Of a stretch of DNA of 64,000 nucleotides, positions 39,743 through 51,420 are shown one piece after another. Every line of letters begins with the position of its first letter. The stretch's first letter is position 1. The notes under the pieces are model-generated. The model was given only the letters and a program-made list of their open reading frames with translations. It was not told the origin of the DNA and ran no database searches. A program made the translations under genes and the position numbers. The stretch is from Chionis minor (Eukaryota; Chordata; Aves; Charadriiformes; Chionididae). The stretch is taken from the NCBI GenBank assembly GCA_013398295.1, contig VZSF01000891.1, positions 23,501-87,500 on the forward strand, given 5' to 3'.

Positions 39743-41129
39743 GCCTCGGGGCTCTGCCGAGTGCCAGGAGATGTGCCCCTGCCGGCCAGCGCCCCTCGTT
39801 CCTCCAGCCGTTACCTTTGATTTCTTCAGCTGCGTTTACTTTTATCACTCGTCCTGCGTCTCTGGAAGACGGCTAGGAATTGTTGTAGCCCTTTGTGAGA
39901 CACTTCATTGCTTTCCCTTTGGACCAAGGCAGAGGAATGAAGTGATGCCTCTCTCCTCCCCTGTTGCCCTCCAGCTCCCAGAGCTGGGCAGTGTGTGCAC
40001 GCGGGTCTGCGCGCTCGGGTCACGATTTGCAGAGCAGAACTTTGGGCACTCGGTCGGTGGCGGCTGCAGCTCTGCCTGGCAGAGTTGCTGCGATAGGAAG
40101 CGGTGCCCAGCACCAAGCCAGTGTGTGCCTACGTACTGGGAAGAAACAGCTCTTGGTGGAAGCCCCGTAACTGGAGGTATTTAAAGCCTCATGACCCTGC
40201 ACTAAATAGCATGTTCCAAAGAACAATCCTAGTTTTAAAATAAATCCCAGCTTTAAAAAGTCCTCAGGCTTAAAAACAAAAAAAATAAAAAAATTAAGAA
40301 AAGCCCCAGAAAGTTGACTGTCACAAAGGCAGAAGGGCTTGCCTGCCCTGTATTGTGCTGATAAGATTAAAAGTTTCAACTATCAATGTTTGATTCCACA
40401 GCTGAAAAAACAAGCTAAGAGGTTTGTTCCTTTCTTAATTTCTCTGGCCCGTGTGTTGCATGGTGTTACCCGGTTCCGTGTCTCAGTGGAAGTTGTAGTT
40501 TGGCATCACCTTCGCTTCCAGTGTGGCTCTGACCCTCTTGTGTTCCCAGCCCCGCGTCGCTCACGGAAGCCCCCACAGTCGCAGCGGGGCTGGCGCTGTG
40601 CTCCAGGGCTGAGGCTCTGCCCCGCTCGGCTCCGAGCGTATCCCCAGCCTGGTGGTGGTGCCGTAAATCCCAGTCCGACCGAAGCAAGTGGAAATTTGCT
40701 CTTGACTTCAGTGAGGCCCAAGTTGAACATGGTACATGTAATCTGTTTTCAAATATTTGGATTTAGGAGCGCGTTGTTCCTGTAACAGAGCTGTTTTGAA
40801 CACAGCTCAGAAGGCATTTCTACTGACTGCAACTTTCAAGATGGACCTTTGGGGATTCATTTTTCCAGCTTTGCCAAGTTTGCCGCATTCCTTGGACCAC
40901 CAGGTCAGGCAGGAACACTCCCAGTTCTTCATACATCCCCTTTGAAATCGTAACTTTCTAGAGCATAAGCTGGCTTTTACAGAAAAACCAAGAGTCATTA
41001 ACAACATTAACTTTAGTGGCAATTAGAATAACATATTCTTGACTGTTGGCCAGATTGTTTAGGTCATAGGGTAAAATATTCTTCTTATGTAAAACCCTGC
41101 AGGCCTTCCACTGTGCTACAGGGTGGGGG

Positions 41130-41160
41130 AAAAAGGAGGGGAAAAAAAAAAAAAGAAAAA
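41130..41160. repeat. Purine-only A-rich tract
   Basis: A continuous purine stretch of A runs broken by G (including 13 consecutive A), followed by CAAAAGCCCC. Simple low-complexity sequence. Confidence 0.8.
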
Positions 41161-42369
41161 CAAAAGCCCCCCAACCTTGTTTCCTAATATTTTAGGCAGA
41201 GTGAGTGTACATTCGGGTAGAGTGGGCTGATCTCTCAAATTGTAACCTCTCTTACTCATGCAAGAAAATTGTTAAAGCCATCATTAGAGATGGCAGCTTC
41301 ATTTAAAAATTACTAACAGTTTTGTGAAATGCAGGGGCTTCCTCCCCCCTTTAGAATTAATGAGCAATCGTTTGTCCTAAGACGTGGTGCCAGCAGCTTC
41401 CTTCTGCTGAGGTTTGGTCATGCTGTTGTGCTGTGCACAATGTCCCAGTGCCGGCTGGGAGCTGTGCGCTCGTGGTGCTGGGCTGCCTTCGCAGAGGCGT
41501 TCCCTCTGCAAATCCCTCGCTGTTCGGTTATTTTTGTTATTTTTTTTAGCAATCTAGATAGAAATTAATTACCATTGAATCAAGTTCACTCATGTCCGAG
41601 GCCGTCTTAAAAATTAGCTGTGTCGGTTCAGACACGTATCTGTGCTTGATGGTGCAAGGTCGCCACTGGTCTTCGGAGTCTCCACAAGGTGCCATTGGCG
41701 CTGGACACCAAGATGCCCCTCTGTGTGGCAGTGCCTGGATCTGTCCCCTTGGAGCCAGGCCCAGCACCAAGATCACGCTTGCTCCTGCTCGTTGTGCCAG
41801 CAGTGCCCTGGGCTGCCGTGGTGACCCAAACCCCTCAGCAGCGTGCCCGTGCCTGCGCGCGCCCGTCCTGCCTGGCTCTGCTGAGCTGGGATGCTCCGGC
41901 ACTTCTTGCCAGTAGGGAAATTGCAGTTAAACTGGTGAACTACTACAGCAAAACTCCTCAGAAATGAATTCCTGAGGAATGCTCACGGCCTGCTGTCCTC
42001 GTCAGGGAAACTGAGCTCACCGCAGGAGCAGCTGGGCTGCCTTTGAAGGTTTTCCTTGCTGGACGGACCACCCATTCCCATCACCGCCCTGGCGCTCGCT
42101 GGCTGCTTCGCTCCCCCGGGCACGGAGCTTGCGTCTCCCTGGGGCCGCCCGCACCCCGCACGCCCCGCTGGCAGCTTGTGGGCAAAATAGTGGAGACGAA
42201 GGTCAAAAAACCGAGAAACACCCCAGATTTTTCTTGGTGGTGTTTGGTTTCTACCAGGCAAGCACCAGGCATGCAGCTTGGCAAAGGAATCTGAAGACTA
42301 TGTTATTCAAAGGACAGTAACACTGAGGCGTGGCAGACATATAAAATTCCTTCAACTCGCTGAAAACAG

Positions 42370-42640
42370 AAAGAAAAATCTCATTTTAAAGCAATGTTGC
42401 ATTTGCTAAATAATTTATGCAAGATTCACTGTTGTGTTATTTGACATACAACTCTGTCAAGCAACGACGCTTTTGAAAAGTTGCCTAGAGGATCAGGTTT
42501 CCCATTCAACAGGGAATTAAAAAATGTTTCTGGAATTTTGCTTTGCAGCCGGGAATCTATTTTCTTATCTTACATTGTACAATTTATTTTTCCTAAAGCA
42601 GTGTGCTAAATTATTTGTTATTGTTGGACTCGGTCGAACA
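42370..42640. promoter_or_regulatory. Candidate intronic regulatory block
   Basis: Non-repetitive AT-rich sequence with ATTTATGCAAG (POU-like), ACATTGTACAATTT (inverted SOX-like half-sites) and TTATTGTTGG at about 42618-42627. Composition-based inference. Confidence 0.25.
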
Positions 42641-44799
42641 GCTTTATCCCTGGTGTAATCATGAAGTGTTGGAGTAAAACCAAGGATGAATTTGTCACAG
42701 TGTGCTCACCAGATCAGCTGGTCTTTAGGTTAACTGTCAAAAGACAGTATTTCTGCTAAAAATATTAGTGAAGGTTCCTTAAACCTCCCCAAAGTTGCCT
42801 ACAAACTTTCCTCTCCAGGTTGTGGCAGAGTCAGTTCAGAAGTGCTTCCCCAAGGTCTATCTCGGCAGACGGCATGGACGCAGGTGGCAGATCTTTGGGT
42901 TAGATTTATATACTTGGACTATTTTTATAGGTTTCTGTCTTACAAAACCAGAGAGTTGACATTCTGATTTATTAACTATCAAGTCTGCAGGACGTACAGG
43001 CTTAAAAAAGATTGAATGAGCTAAAATGTTTGTGATTGCAGTCTGGCATGAGAGTCTGTGAAAAGGTGGGCCAAGTAAATATGACAAAATGGAAGTGATG
43101 ATTTGAATATGTACATTAAATTGCGTGTGAAGTAAAGCAAAACCAGCGTAGTTCAAATGCAACTTATTTGGTGAAGCAGTCGTATAAAGAGAACCAGAAT
43201 CATGTGTTTTTTCATTGCAACACATTTTTATTTAAGGAAAAGTCTATAAAGCATAAGGTTCAGCAAACAGCATTTTATTGGATAAACACAGTACAGATGA
43301 TGACTTACAATATGGAGAGCTTAGTGAGTGATACTTTTTATAACCAAATCCTTAAATTCATTACCGCTGTGTAAGTGGCATATCTGATTTGTTAAGATGA
43401 ACGTTATATCTAGCCCTTAATGGAAATTTTGTAGTAGAAAGGTATGTATAATTTAACAGTAAAACAACCTGGAAATGTGCAGATCAGTTAATTGCTAAGG
43501 GGGATGCTGTGATACACCACAAGCAGGCATTGATTTTTAATATTTCCATTGCAATTTGGAGGGTACGTCACATTATGAGTGCTCCATGGAAAACTGCAGA
43601 GCGTTTTACGCCGGTTGATTTATGTTCCCATGCGCAGTGCAGGAGATGGTATAAACTGTGCTCGGGTTGGAGAGTGGTAGCAGAGCCCTGCTAACGCCTG
43701 TGTCTGAATTGCAGTGCTTGTGGTAACCAGTTTTCATCTTTAATAAATTTTATTTTTCAGCTTTGTTTCATGTTCTCAGAATTGGTTGTCCTTAATCTTT
43801 CTGGCGCTGATCTAATTGTAGAAACAATTCATCTCTCTGCTGGCCGGCATTTCCTTAATGGCGTAAAACCCAAACGCATCCCAAACCAACAAGGTGGCAT
43901 CTCCCTCCTGCCCGGCTGGAGCAGCTCCTGGGCTTTCCTGGTCAGCTGGCACACGGTGCAGAAGGATCTCTTCTGCCGGAAGGGGCTGCGGTTCCATGGC
44001 GCCGTGCTGGATGGTTTCTCAGATGTTCCCACCTTCCCAACGGGGTGTGTTCCGAGCGTGTGAGATGACGCAGGCACAGCACCTGCGGCTGTATCGCCCG
44101 TGTTGGTGGGACACGCGTGTGGAAGAGGCCCAGGCATGTGTTTCGGCTGGTCACCGGCGCCCGGTCAGCGTGGCAGCACGACTAATGGATGCTTTCCCTG
44201 CTGAGAGGGCAGCAGGGACTTTTCTCCTCTCTGGGGAGCCCAAGCGAGGGCTGGCCACAGCGCTCATCGGGCCATTGGGCTGACCGGCTTCAGGCATGGC
44301 TGGGCGTCCACCACGGCCAAGGGGGTGTCCTGGAGCCAGGAGGACGTGGCTGTGCGAGCCCATCGCTCGTGACAAGCCGCTGACTGCATGCTGGGGGGGC
44401 TGCCCGTGGCCGGCTGATCCTGCATCCCACCCCGCTGCCAGCACAGGGTGGTGCTGAAGCTGCCGGAGAGCTCGGTCTCCTTGTACGCTGGTGCTCATGA
44501 AAACTTGTGGGGGTTTTGGCAAAGACGTTTGTGCTGGCCCACGCTGCGGTCACAGATGAAGGTAAAAAATATGGAGAGCCCTGAAGGTCAGGTGCAATAG
44601 TGTTGGCTCCTGGCGAGGTGGGCACAACGCAAGGCTCGTCTGCCCAGCAAAGTGCCTCTCGTTAGGTCAGCGGGTTCTGTGACGTCCTGGGGTACCCCTG
44701 TGCTTCGGGGTCTTCAGCTACAGCGGGTTTTTTCTTGTTACTAATATTGGGGCTTGGAGGCGGCGGGGAGAGGAGAGCGCTGAGAATTAAAATTCAGCA

Positions 44800-45020
44800 C
44801 ATGCCTTTTCTTTGCGGGCTGTAATTAATCTTGCCAATTTTTAAAGCTTTGCGAATCTGGTTAAGTGATAAAACACTAACAACTTTATATGACAGAGAGT
44901 TAGAGGCTCCTGCTATACACCCACCAGAGAAGATTAGGAGAGAGTGTTTGCAGGATTCGCACTAAGCAGCAGAGAATACAGTTGAGAATTGTTGCACCGC
45001 ATGATATAAAAACCACATTA
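44800..45020. promoter_or_regulatory. AT-rich block just upstream of exon B
   Basis: Contains GCTGTAATTAATCTTGCC and other AT-rich motifs, 130-350 bp before the exon B acceptor. Flanks of conserved exons in developmental genes are often constrained, through splicing regulation or enhancers. Inference only. Confidence 0.25.
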
Positions 45021-45151
45021 ATATAATGAAAGGTGTCGGGAATAATGTGAGAGTGGCTGTAATTAAATGTATCTTAATAAGTGCAACATCCTTCTTAAAG
45101 CTCTTATTTTTCAGACCTCTCAAACTTAGAGGATGTTCTTGCTGTTGGCAG

Positions 45152-45352
45152 GTGGCCTGGGAGGAGAGCTGGAGAGCGAAGCGAAGGACAGCCAGGCCCT
45201 GGAAGAGAGGAACAGTGTGACAAGCCAGGAAGAGAGAAATGAGGAAGATGAAGACATGGAGGATGAGTCAATTTACACCTGCGATAACTGTCAGCAGGAC
45301 TTCGATTCACTGGCAGACCTGACTGAACACAGGGCACACAACTGTCCTGGAG
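45152..45352 (+). CDS. ZNF423: ZNF423 internal coding exon B (acidic linker and zinc finger 1)
   Basis: This 201-bp exon enters and leaves in phase 1. It starts by completing the glycine begun in exon A and ends with the first base of the next codon (known vertebrate protein: aspartate of PGDGDDD). The N-terminal third is variable ([19 protein letters not shown]). It then reads [20 protein letters not shown], nearly identical to human ZNF423, and then finger 1. Finger 1 has Cys-x2-Cys (CDNC), twelve residues, His, then HRAHNC. The His spacing is x2 to the next His or x4 to Cys, so it is an atypical C2H2/C2HC finger, as in known orthologues. Acceptor TGTTGGCAG and donor AG|GTAATG are canonical. 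The frame stays open upstream for six residues and downstream to a stop after 45378, but those parts are intron. ZNF521 differs clearly here, so orthology to ZNF423 is secure. The remaining roughly 29 fingers lie beyond the window. Confidence 0.97.
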
Positions 45353-48300
45353 GTAATGTTAAACTAGCTTTACAGTTCTGACAGGTGGTTAGCTGGGTAA
45401 TTGGACATAGCAACAGCTTGAGGCCTCAAGTGAGATTAAAGAATTAATAATGTAATTTTACAGTTAATGTAATTTTATTGTGGTGCCTTGGGTAGCCTTT
45501 GTTCACTCCTTTAATAAAATTAAAATAAAAGCAACAGCTTTCCAATTGGAATCTAATTACGTTAGACAAAAATGTTGTGGGGTTTTTTTAATGCTAAAAG
45601 TTTCAGGCAGGGTATTTTTCCCTCTCTCTCCAAACGTAGGAAGATTAAAAAAGTTAAATGACTGAAGTGTGCAAAACTCCCAGGAAGAAAGGCCTCTCAA
45701 CCCCATAAAAGAACGTGACGATTTCTGAGATTAAAATTCATAGTGTGAGTTTTGTAATCCCACCCTAAAAATACACCATTCTCCCTAGGTTATTATTGCA
45801 TCGCCTTTTGAATTTTATGGAAGTGAGGATGGCATTAGCCTACACTGATCTTGATTTTACTTTCTGTAAAGTAAGAACAAGCTCAGAGCACTGGTGTGAA
45901 CAATTGCAGTGTATCTTGCTTTTGCACGGCTGCCTTTGCACGGCCGGCAGTAGCAGCAGGTATTCTGCAGGGCACGCTAAGCCGATTTACGGGGGTAGTA
46001 AAAAGCTTTGCAGATTTTACCAAAGATTAAATAAAATCTTAGGAGGGGGGAGCGCAGAATACATTCATATGTATTTAAATCATATGTATAAAAATTCTCA
46101 TCCTTCACCTTCCTGGAATTGAATACTCTGCCATCACTTTTTCCTCCGCACGCACCTGAGATATTTTTAGGCAGTTGCTATTATGGCAGGCGTGTAGGTC
46201 AAGGCTGGCAAGAGGCTGCAGCAGTGTCCCATCCTCTTTCCCCAGAGTGCATATTCCTCCATGGCCACTTAATTTGTTTGGTAATTAGTCCATGTTTTCT
46301 GCTCTTCTTTTTGGGCATAAGTAAAATGAAAGAAAGAAAATCCAAGAAAAAATACAGAAAACAGAGTACGGCAAGGGAGGGAGGGTCAGGCAGGGCTTCG
46401 GCTCGGTCTGAGTTGCACAGGGAGAGCAGCCTCCCCTGTCCCACTCTCGTCTGGAGACGGGGTCCCCCCGCTCGCGTTCCCGTCGGCTCGCTGGGCGGAA
46501 GGGCAGGGGGATGCTGGGGCTTTCCCCAGCCCGGCGCCAGGGCTGTGGCTCTGTGCTCTTGTTTAAACCCTGCACAGGCTGCGAGCTGGAAAGTGTCTCA
46601 GATTGAAAGGCTGCTTCGTGCAGGGTCCTTTCTTGGGCAGCTGACAAGGATGGCTTTGGCCTGAGACTTCTGCAAATCACACTCGTACTCTGCTGCAGGG
46701 CAGTAAGGAGGAACGTGCCACTGAGAAGAAAAATCCTTGTTTTCCAAACTGGAAGGCAAGGTGCGCAGCCTGTGTGGACCTTGGTCCTTTCCAAAGGAGC
46801 AGTTGCAGGGACAAGTCGTTCCCAATGCCATCCCGCACGGGGAGTGGGATGGGCAGGATCCCCCCACGGCGGGTGGGCGCGCGTGCAGCTGCAGGGCACC
46901 TCTGTCTCCAGCAGCTGTCCACGGGCGGCCGCGGCTCCGTCGCTGCCCTGTCCCCTCCGCTGTGCTGGTGCAGCCGCTGGTGGCGGGGGCTGAGCCCCAC
47001 CAAGAGAAGGGCTGGGTTTAGTCCAGTGTCTGCTGGGGTCCAGTTCACTGTGTGGTCCCCCAGAACAGCTGTAACGGCACAGCGGGGGCACTGGGGCAGG
47101 GCAGAGGGGAGCGGGCGCTGCTGGCGGGGACTCGGGACGAGGAGTGGAAGGATATGACTGGTGACCAATAGTGCTACGAAAAGGAGAAATTTTTTTTTTC
47201 CTGGGGCAAATACACATTAAAACGTAGCAACCTAGAGATTCTGTTCCTATCAATGCAGTCACTGTTTTCACACCTCAGTTTTTATTTATTCTCAACACAG
47301 TATTCTCTAAGTTGAGACTAAGAACAAAATAAACTGGTTTTTTTGGACTTATCAAAATAATTTGATAAGTATTCCCATTGCTAATTTTAGATTGCAGGTA
47401 GCATAATTTCATCTTCTTTTACTGTCTTTGCACATGCTGATGATTTACGAAGATATTTTGTCGTAAAAAGGCACCATGTAACCATCTGCATACACACGAA
47501 ATAGGTGCTAATTATCTCCATGTGAGGATATCCTTGTTCCAGAGTAAGAGTGTCTGTTTCCTATTCAGTTTAATCTAGTATCCTGAAGTGATTCAAAGTA
47601 AATAGGAAGATTGCATTCATGTATTCTGGAATGAGAATGTTTCCATGAAGACAATCTGGAATATTGCTTGATATTTATATATCTTACCTTGAGGGGGAAA
47701 AAAACCCCAACCCTTTCAGACCCACCAGTTCATTTGAGAGCCATGAGAATTTTTGTTGAAAGCGTGCAAAATGCACGTCTTTGTTCAGTTCAGCTGAGAC
47801 GACTTGCACCGCCCGGGTGGAAATGTAAGACCACATTAGGAAGTGTAGTGTTTTTAAAGATTTTACCCCACAAAATCAGCTATTTGACTGTGTCCTTAGT
47901 TACCCTGCACTCCTTTTGCCTCTAATGCCTGCCTGACGCATCTGAGGTTGTAATGCAGCGCCTGACCCCTTGGCGAGCTAAGTTTTCATGTCTTAATCTG
48001 AAGCAGGATTTTTCACTCGTGTCTACATGGCGCCAGATCAATACAGGTAATATTTGTAGTGATAATATCACCAGGCTGATAATACAATGGAACTAATGAC
48101 TTCCTTTGGGATACTGAAGTTAGGAAGGTATTGTAGCTCAGGAGTGTTGCAGGATTACAAGAGAGCACTCCAAAGAATGGGATAAACCACCTATTTCACT
48201 GGAATCCCTTAGAAATTCATTACAGAGCGCTGAAGTTATAATACAGTTTGAACGCGGCTGCTTTGACATGTAAGGAGGTAACAAACAGCCATTTCCCCCT

Positions 48301-49282
48301 TGCTTTTTCATGTATTTCAGACTTGTTTCTTTGAGGACAAAACACCACTGAAATCTAGACATCTCTAGTAGCATAAGTGCATGGCATTCCTTTTGATGTC
48401 AGTGTAGTAGAGACGTTCTCCTTCTGACAGAATTAGGTGCCTTTTATACCTTTTGCTCATGACTGATGTCTGTGATTGCAGGTTGTAGGTTTCCAGTGTC
48501 TACGGGGATCTGAAAAGGGTCTAAATGGGGGCAGCTTGTAGTGAAAGAACATCACATTTCCTTGCTGGCTCTTGTCTTCCCTTGTCTCCCAGCTTGCCCC
48601 CACAAATGAGCTCTCCTGCAGCAGTCCTGGAAACGCTGCCTTAACTAGCAAGCATCTTGGAAAATAAACAAACACACCTAGTGTACACACTGGCTGTGTT
48701 AAGCTTTTAAATTTAATTTAACAGTCACTGGTATTGCACGTCCCCATAACTAGAGAAGACTAAGTAATTGCCATCGGCATCAGGTGCAGTCTTTTTTATA
48801 CATTTTTTTGCACACTGCTGTTACAGTGTGGGTGTTATAGCACGATGCTATGTTTAGTGACAAGAGCAAAGAATTGCACGTGGATTTACAAATGACTGTG
48901 TCCTCCAGCCAGCACCAGAGGCTGCCTGCATCAAGCGATATATCATTGTCTGGTGGCTGACGCCGAGTTGTTTGTGGTCTGATGAGAAGTGGCTAAAAAG
49001 CCACGAGATTTGCCATTTTGCTGGTGTGGTTTAGTCCACCTGCCTGGGTTAGCCTGGTTTAGCTCCAGTATTTTATTGTGTTATTTTTGCTTCCTCCACC
49101 CATACCACCCCATTCCTCCTACGGGTCAGAATAGCTTCACGTAAACTTTTTTCTTCAGTTTCTCAACTGAAGGTAGAGTGTTTTAAAGAAAACTAGCGCA
49201 TCAATGAAGTGGACAGAAGTAGGTTTTGGTGGGGTCTCTGAGCATTTCATGAGGTCCTCTTCTGTTGTTGATAACTTTACAG

Positions 49283-49363
49283 GTTGTCTGTTTCAAACAG
49301 CAGCAGAGCTATATATGGATATTGCCAGCTTGGAAGCGGCTGATTTTTCTAAACTACTGTACG
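49283..49363 (+). CDS. Candidate in-frame cassette exon (27 codons) of ZNF423
   Basis: An 81-bp segment bounded by a plausible acceptor (pyrimidine-rich, ending ACTTTACAG at 49282) and a moderate donor (TACG|GTAGGA). Read in the phase left by exon B, it is open throughout: the split glycine is followed by CLFQTAAELYMDIASLEAAD and then FSKLLY. It exits again in phase 1, so inclusion would insert 27 residues between finger 1 and the DGDDD stretch without a frameshift. An in-frame ATG at 49315-49317 means it might instead be an alternative first exon, though T at -3 makes the start context weak. I do not recall this peptide in known ZNF423 or ZNF521 isoforms. A chance open frame of this length with splice-like ends is quite possible, so this is a hypothesis. 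Confidence 0.3.
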
Positions 49364-50659
49364 GTAGGAACTAGTTTATAATTAAAGTCTTGCAGTTGCT
49401 CCTTTTAAATGCCCTGTAACGTGTACACTAGGCTTACGTTTGAAATGAGGTATTATAACTGTTTCATGCTAGTGTATAATTTTGCATTTTCTTATATTTC
49501 ACCTGCTACAAGAATTGTAATTGCCGTGCAACCGTGTATGCGGGATGCTTATCCAGAAAACCATACACGGCAGCTTGTCAACAAGTGACGTCTCGTGGAT
49601 GTTTTTGTCAGGTGGTACTTTATACTTCCCACTGACAAAGAGAGACTTCTTACATGTATTCTAAAATTAGTCCTCCCCAAAATTGTAATCTTTTGTCCCT
49701 CTGATTGGCAACTCAGAGATTTTCTGTCTTTTTGCTGCTGCTGTTGTTGCTTCTTTAAATTAATGAATTACTGATCATCCTCCACAAAAGAAACTGAAAT
49801 ACAGTTGTGAAAAAGCAGTGTGGAAACTTAATTATACACCTAGTTTATACAGCTGTGGCTCTAATGACCTACTGGCCCTAATTACTGTGTTGTGGCTCAG
49901 TCTAAGTGCTCTTGTCCTTGCCAGAATTCTGCTCCTTTCTCATAACCTGACTAGTGTTTCAAGCTAAAAAAAATAACAAGTTTCCTTTTTTTGTTCTTTT
50001 CTACATTGTCGTGCTGAAATGCAGTTTTCCTTCTTTCCAGAGGTCATAGCAGTGTTTTAAAATTGGCACCAGAAAACCTCAGTAATATCACAAACTGTAA
50101 AAACATGAATTTTCCCTGGAGTCCTCAGTTCTCACTGTCTAGATCTGAAAATGGGCACCGGGGCAGTGTTTTTATTGTCAATCACTTGGAGGGTTCCAAG
50201 CGCAGGCTCCGTCCCTAGCTTCTGCCAGGCGTCCCTCGCCCGGTGCGGGGGCAGCAGGGCTCCCGAGGGCTCGGGCAGCCGCCTCGGCCGCGCTGCCCCG
50301 TGCTTTGCACGTCTCCCTGCAGTCAGTGTTTGTGCCCGTCAGCGCCCAGAGCTCCGAACCCCCGATTATGGCAGGGGTGTGCTTGGCTGGGCGGTTCAGC
50401 TCCCCGACTGCTGTCACACGGTGACGTTTGAGTTTACCTGGAGGTTCCCACTCTGGACTTCTGCCTACATAGAGCAGAAAATTCCTGTGCTGATAGGGTG
50501 CTGGGCTGCCTGGCTTTCCACACAGGTGCTCAGCGAAGTATCTATTTATCATGTAGGATATAGAGTATATTCCCGTATCTCAATTTGGATCTGAAGTCAA
50601 ACAGAAGCACAGTTGTAAATTTAAAGAAAAGCAAGGCGTACAGTAACCTTTGCCAATAG

Positions 50660-51420
50660 GGCGGTTTTGCAGCGCATCCAGCGCAATGCGTTTCCTGAGC
50701 TGCCGCTTGCCAGGGGCCACCAAGAGCTCCGGTGCTGCCCGGTGTGCTGTGCTGGCTGCCACACGGGCTCTGCACCCACGCGGGGCGCTCGGCACGAGCG
50801 GGGCTGCCTGCCAAGGTGCTTTTAGCGTAGCATTTAATGTGTTGCTTATGTTTGTGGAAGTTGTGCAAAGTGTTATGCTCCCTCACAGCGTTGCGTACCC
50901 GGCAGACGGAAGGGCCATCCGGCCGGCGAAGGTAGGTGAGACCCCCGGGGGCTCCGCTCCGGCTGGGGCACGGGGCGCCGTGCTGGGCCCTGCGGCACGG
51001 GGAGGCGTTGGCGGGGGCCGAGCCTCAGCGATTGGCCCTGGCCGTCTCTTGCGTTCTGCAGGCGCGCCGGTGCCTGTGAGGGTTTGCAGCGGGAACGGGA
51101 CACGTGAATTTAAAACAACGCTTGCTCGCCACAAACCCCCAGCTCAGGATATGCCTTGTGGCCTCACGGAGGGTGTCCCGCGGCGGGGGCACGGCGGCGA
51201 GCCCAGGGCACGTCCCCAGCCGCGCAGGAGCCGCAGCGAGGAGCCGGGCAGTGTGCTCGCCGATAAGAGCGTGCCAGCGCGCCAGGCGCCGCCCCCCGCA
51301 CATCGCCACTGCCACCTTTGTGCCAGGTCCCCCCGGGGACGGCGGCAAGGGAGGCAGCACCAGGCGCTGCGCGTGCAGATAGGAGCGCTGCCAGCACGGC
51401 TGCGGGCGGTTTGGTTGCAC
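50660..51420. promoter_or_regulatory. Strong intronic CpG island
   Basis: The core 50881-51420 contains about 60 CpGs by hand count in 540 bp. With GC content near two thirds, that puts observed/expected CpG close to 1, the classic signature of an unmethylated island. It lies 5.3-6.3 kb downstream of exon B. A near-consensus splice donor, GCGAAG|GTAGGTGAG, occurs inside it at 50931/50932 on the + strand, as expected for the end of a first exon. No TATA box is seen. It could be an alternative ZNF423 promoter, the promoter of a noncoding or antisense RNA, or an orphan island. The 335-codon ORF that overlaps it has no recognisable domain and is best explained by scarcity of stop codons in GC-rich DNA. 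Confidence 0.55.

Larger units (their letters stand above)
17831..45151 (+). other. ZNF423: ZNF423 intron between exons A and B (27.3 kb)
   Basis: The intron is bounded by a GTAAAT donor and a TTGGCAG acceptor and is a phase-1 intron. It contains a long poly-T tract and CpG-dense patch at 20.2-20.54 kb, a weaker CpG-rich patch at 24.5-24.76 kb, LINE remnants at 26.0-26.2 and 27.07-27.13 kb, a 20-bp palindrome at 34.2 kb and a minisatellite at 39.64-39.74 kb. GC-rich segments occur at 35.6-36.0, 37.5-37.8, 40.5-40.7, 41.8-42.2 and 43.9-44.5 kb. AT-rich candidate regulatory blocks lie at 27.8-28.1, 31.7-31.9, 32.7-33.0, 34.6-34.8, 36.4-37.3, 42.4-42.6 and 44.8-45.0 kb. In the stretches 18.3-20.1, 21.3-24.4, 28.6-31.3 and 38.2-39.5 kb I see nothing beyond unremarkable intron and short chance ORFs. 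No nested gene on either strand is supported. Confidence 0.93.

Noticed and set aside
39597..40184. 195-codon + strand ORF
   Set aside because: Its first part is translated minisatellite and overlapping frames are equally open. Composition and repeats explain it.
46285..47271. 328-codon minus-strand ORF
   Set aside because: It sits in a GC-rich segment with competing long frames on the same DNA. The translation is Pro/Ala/Arg-rich, has no known motif and no promoter or splice context that singles it out.
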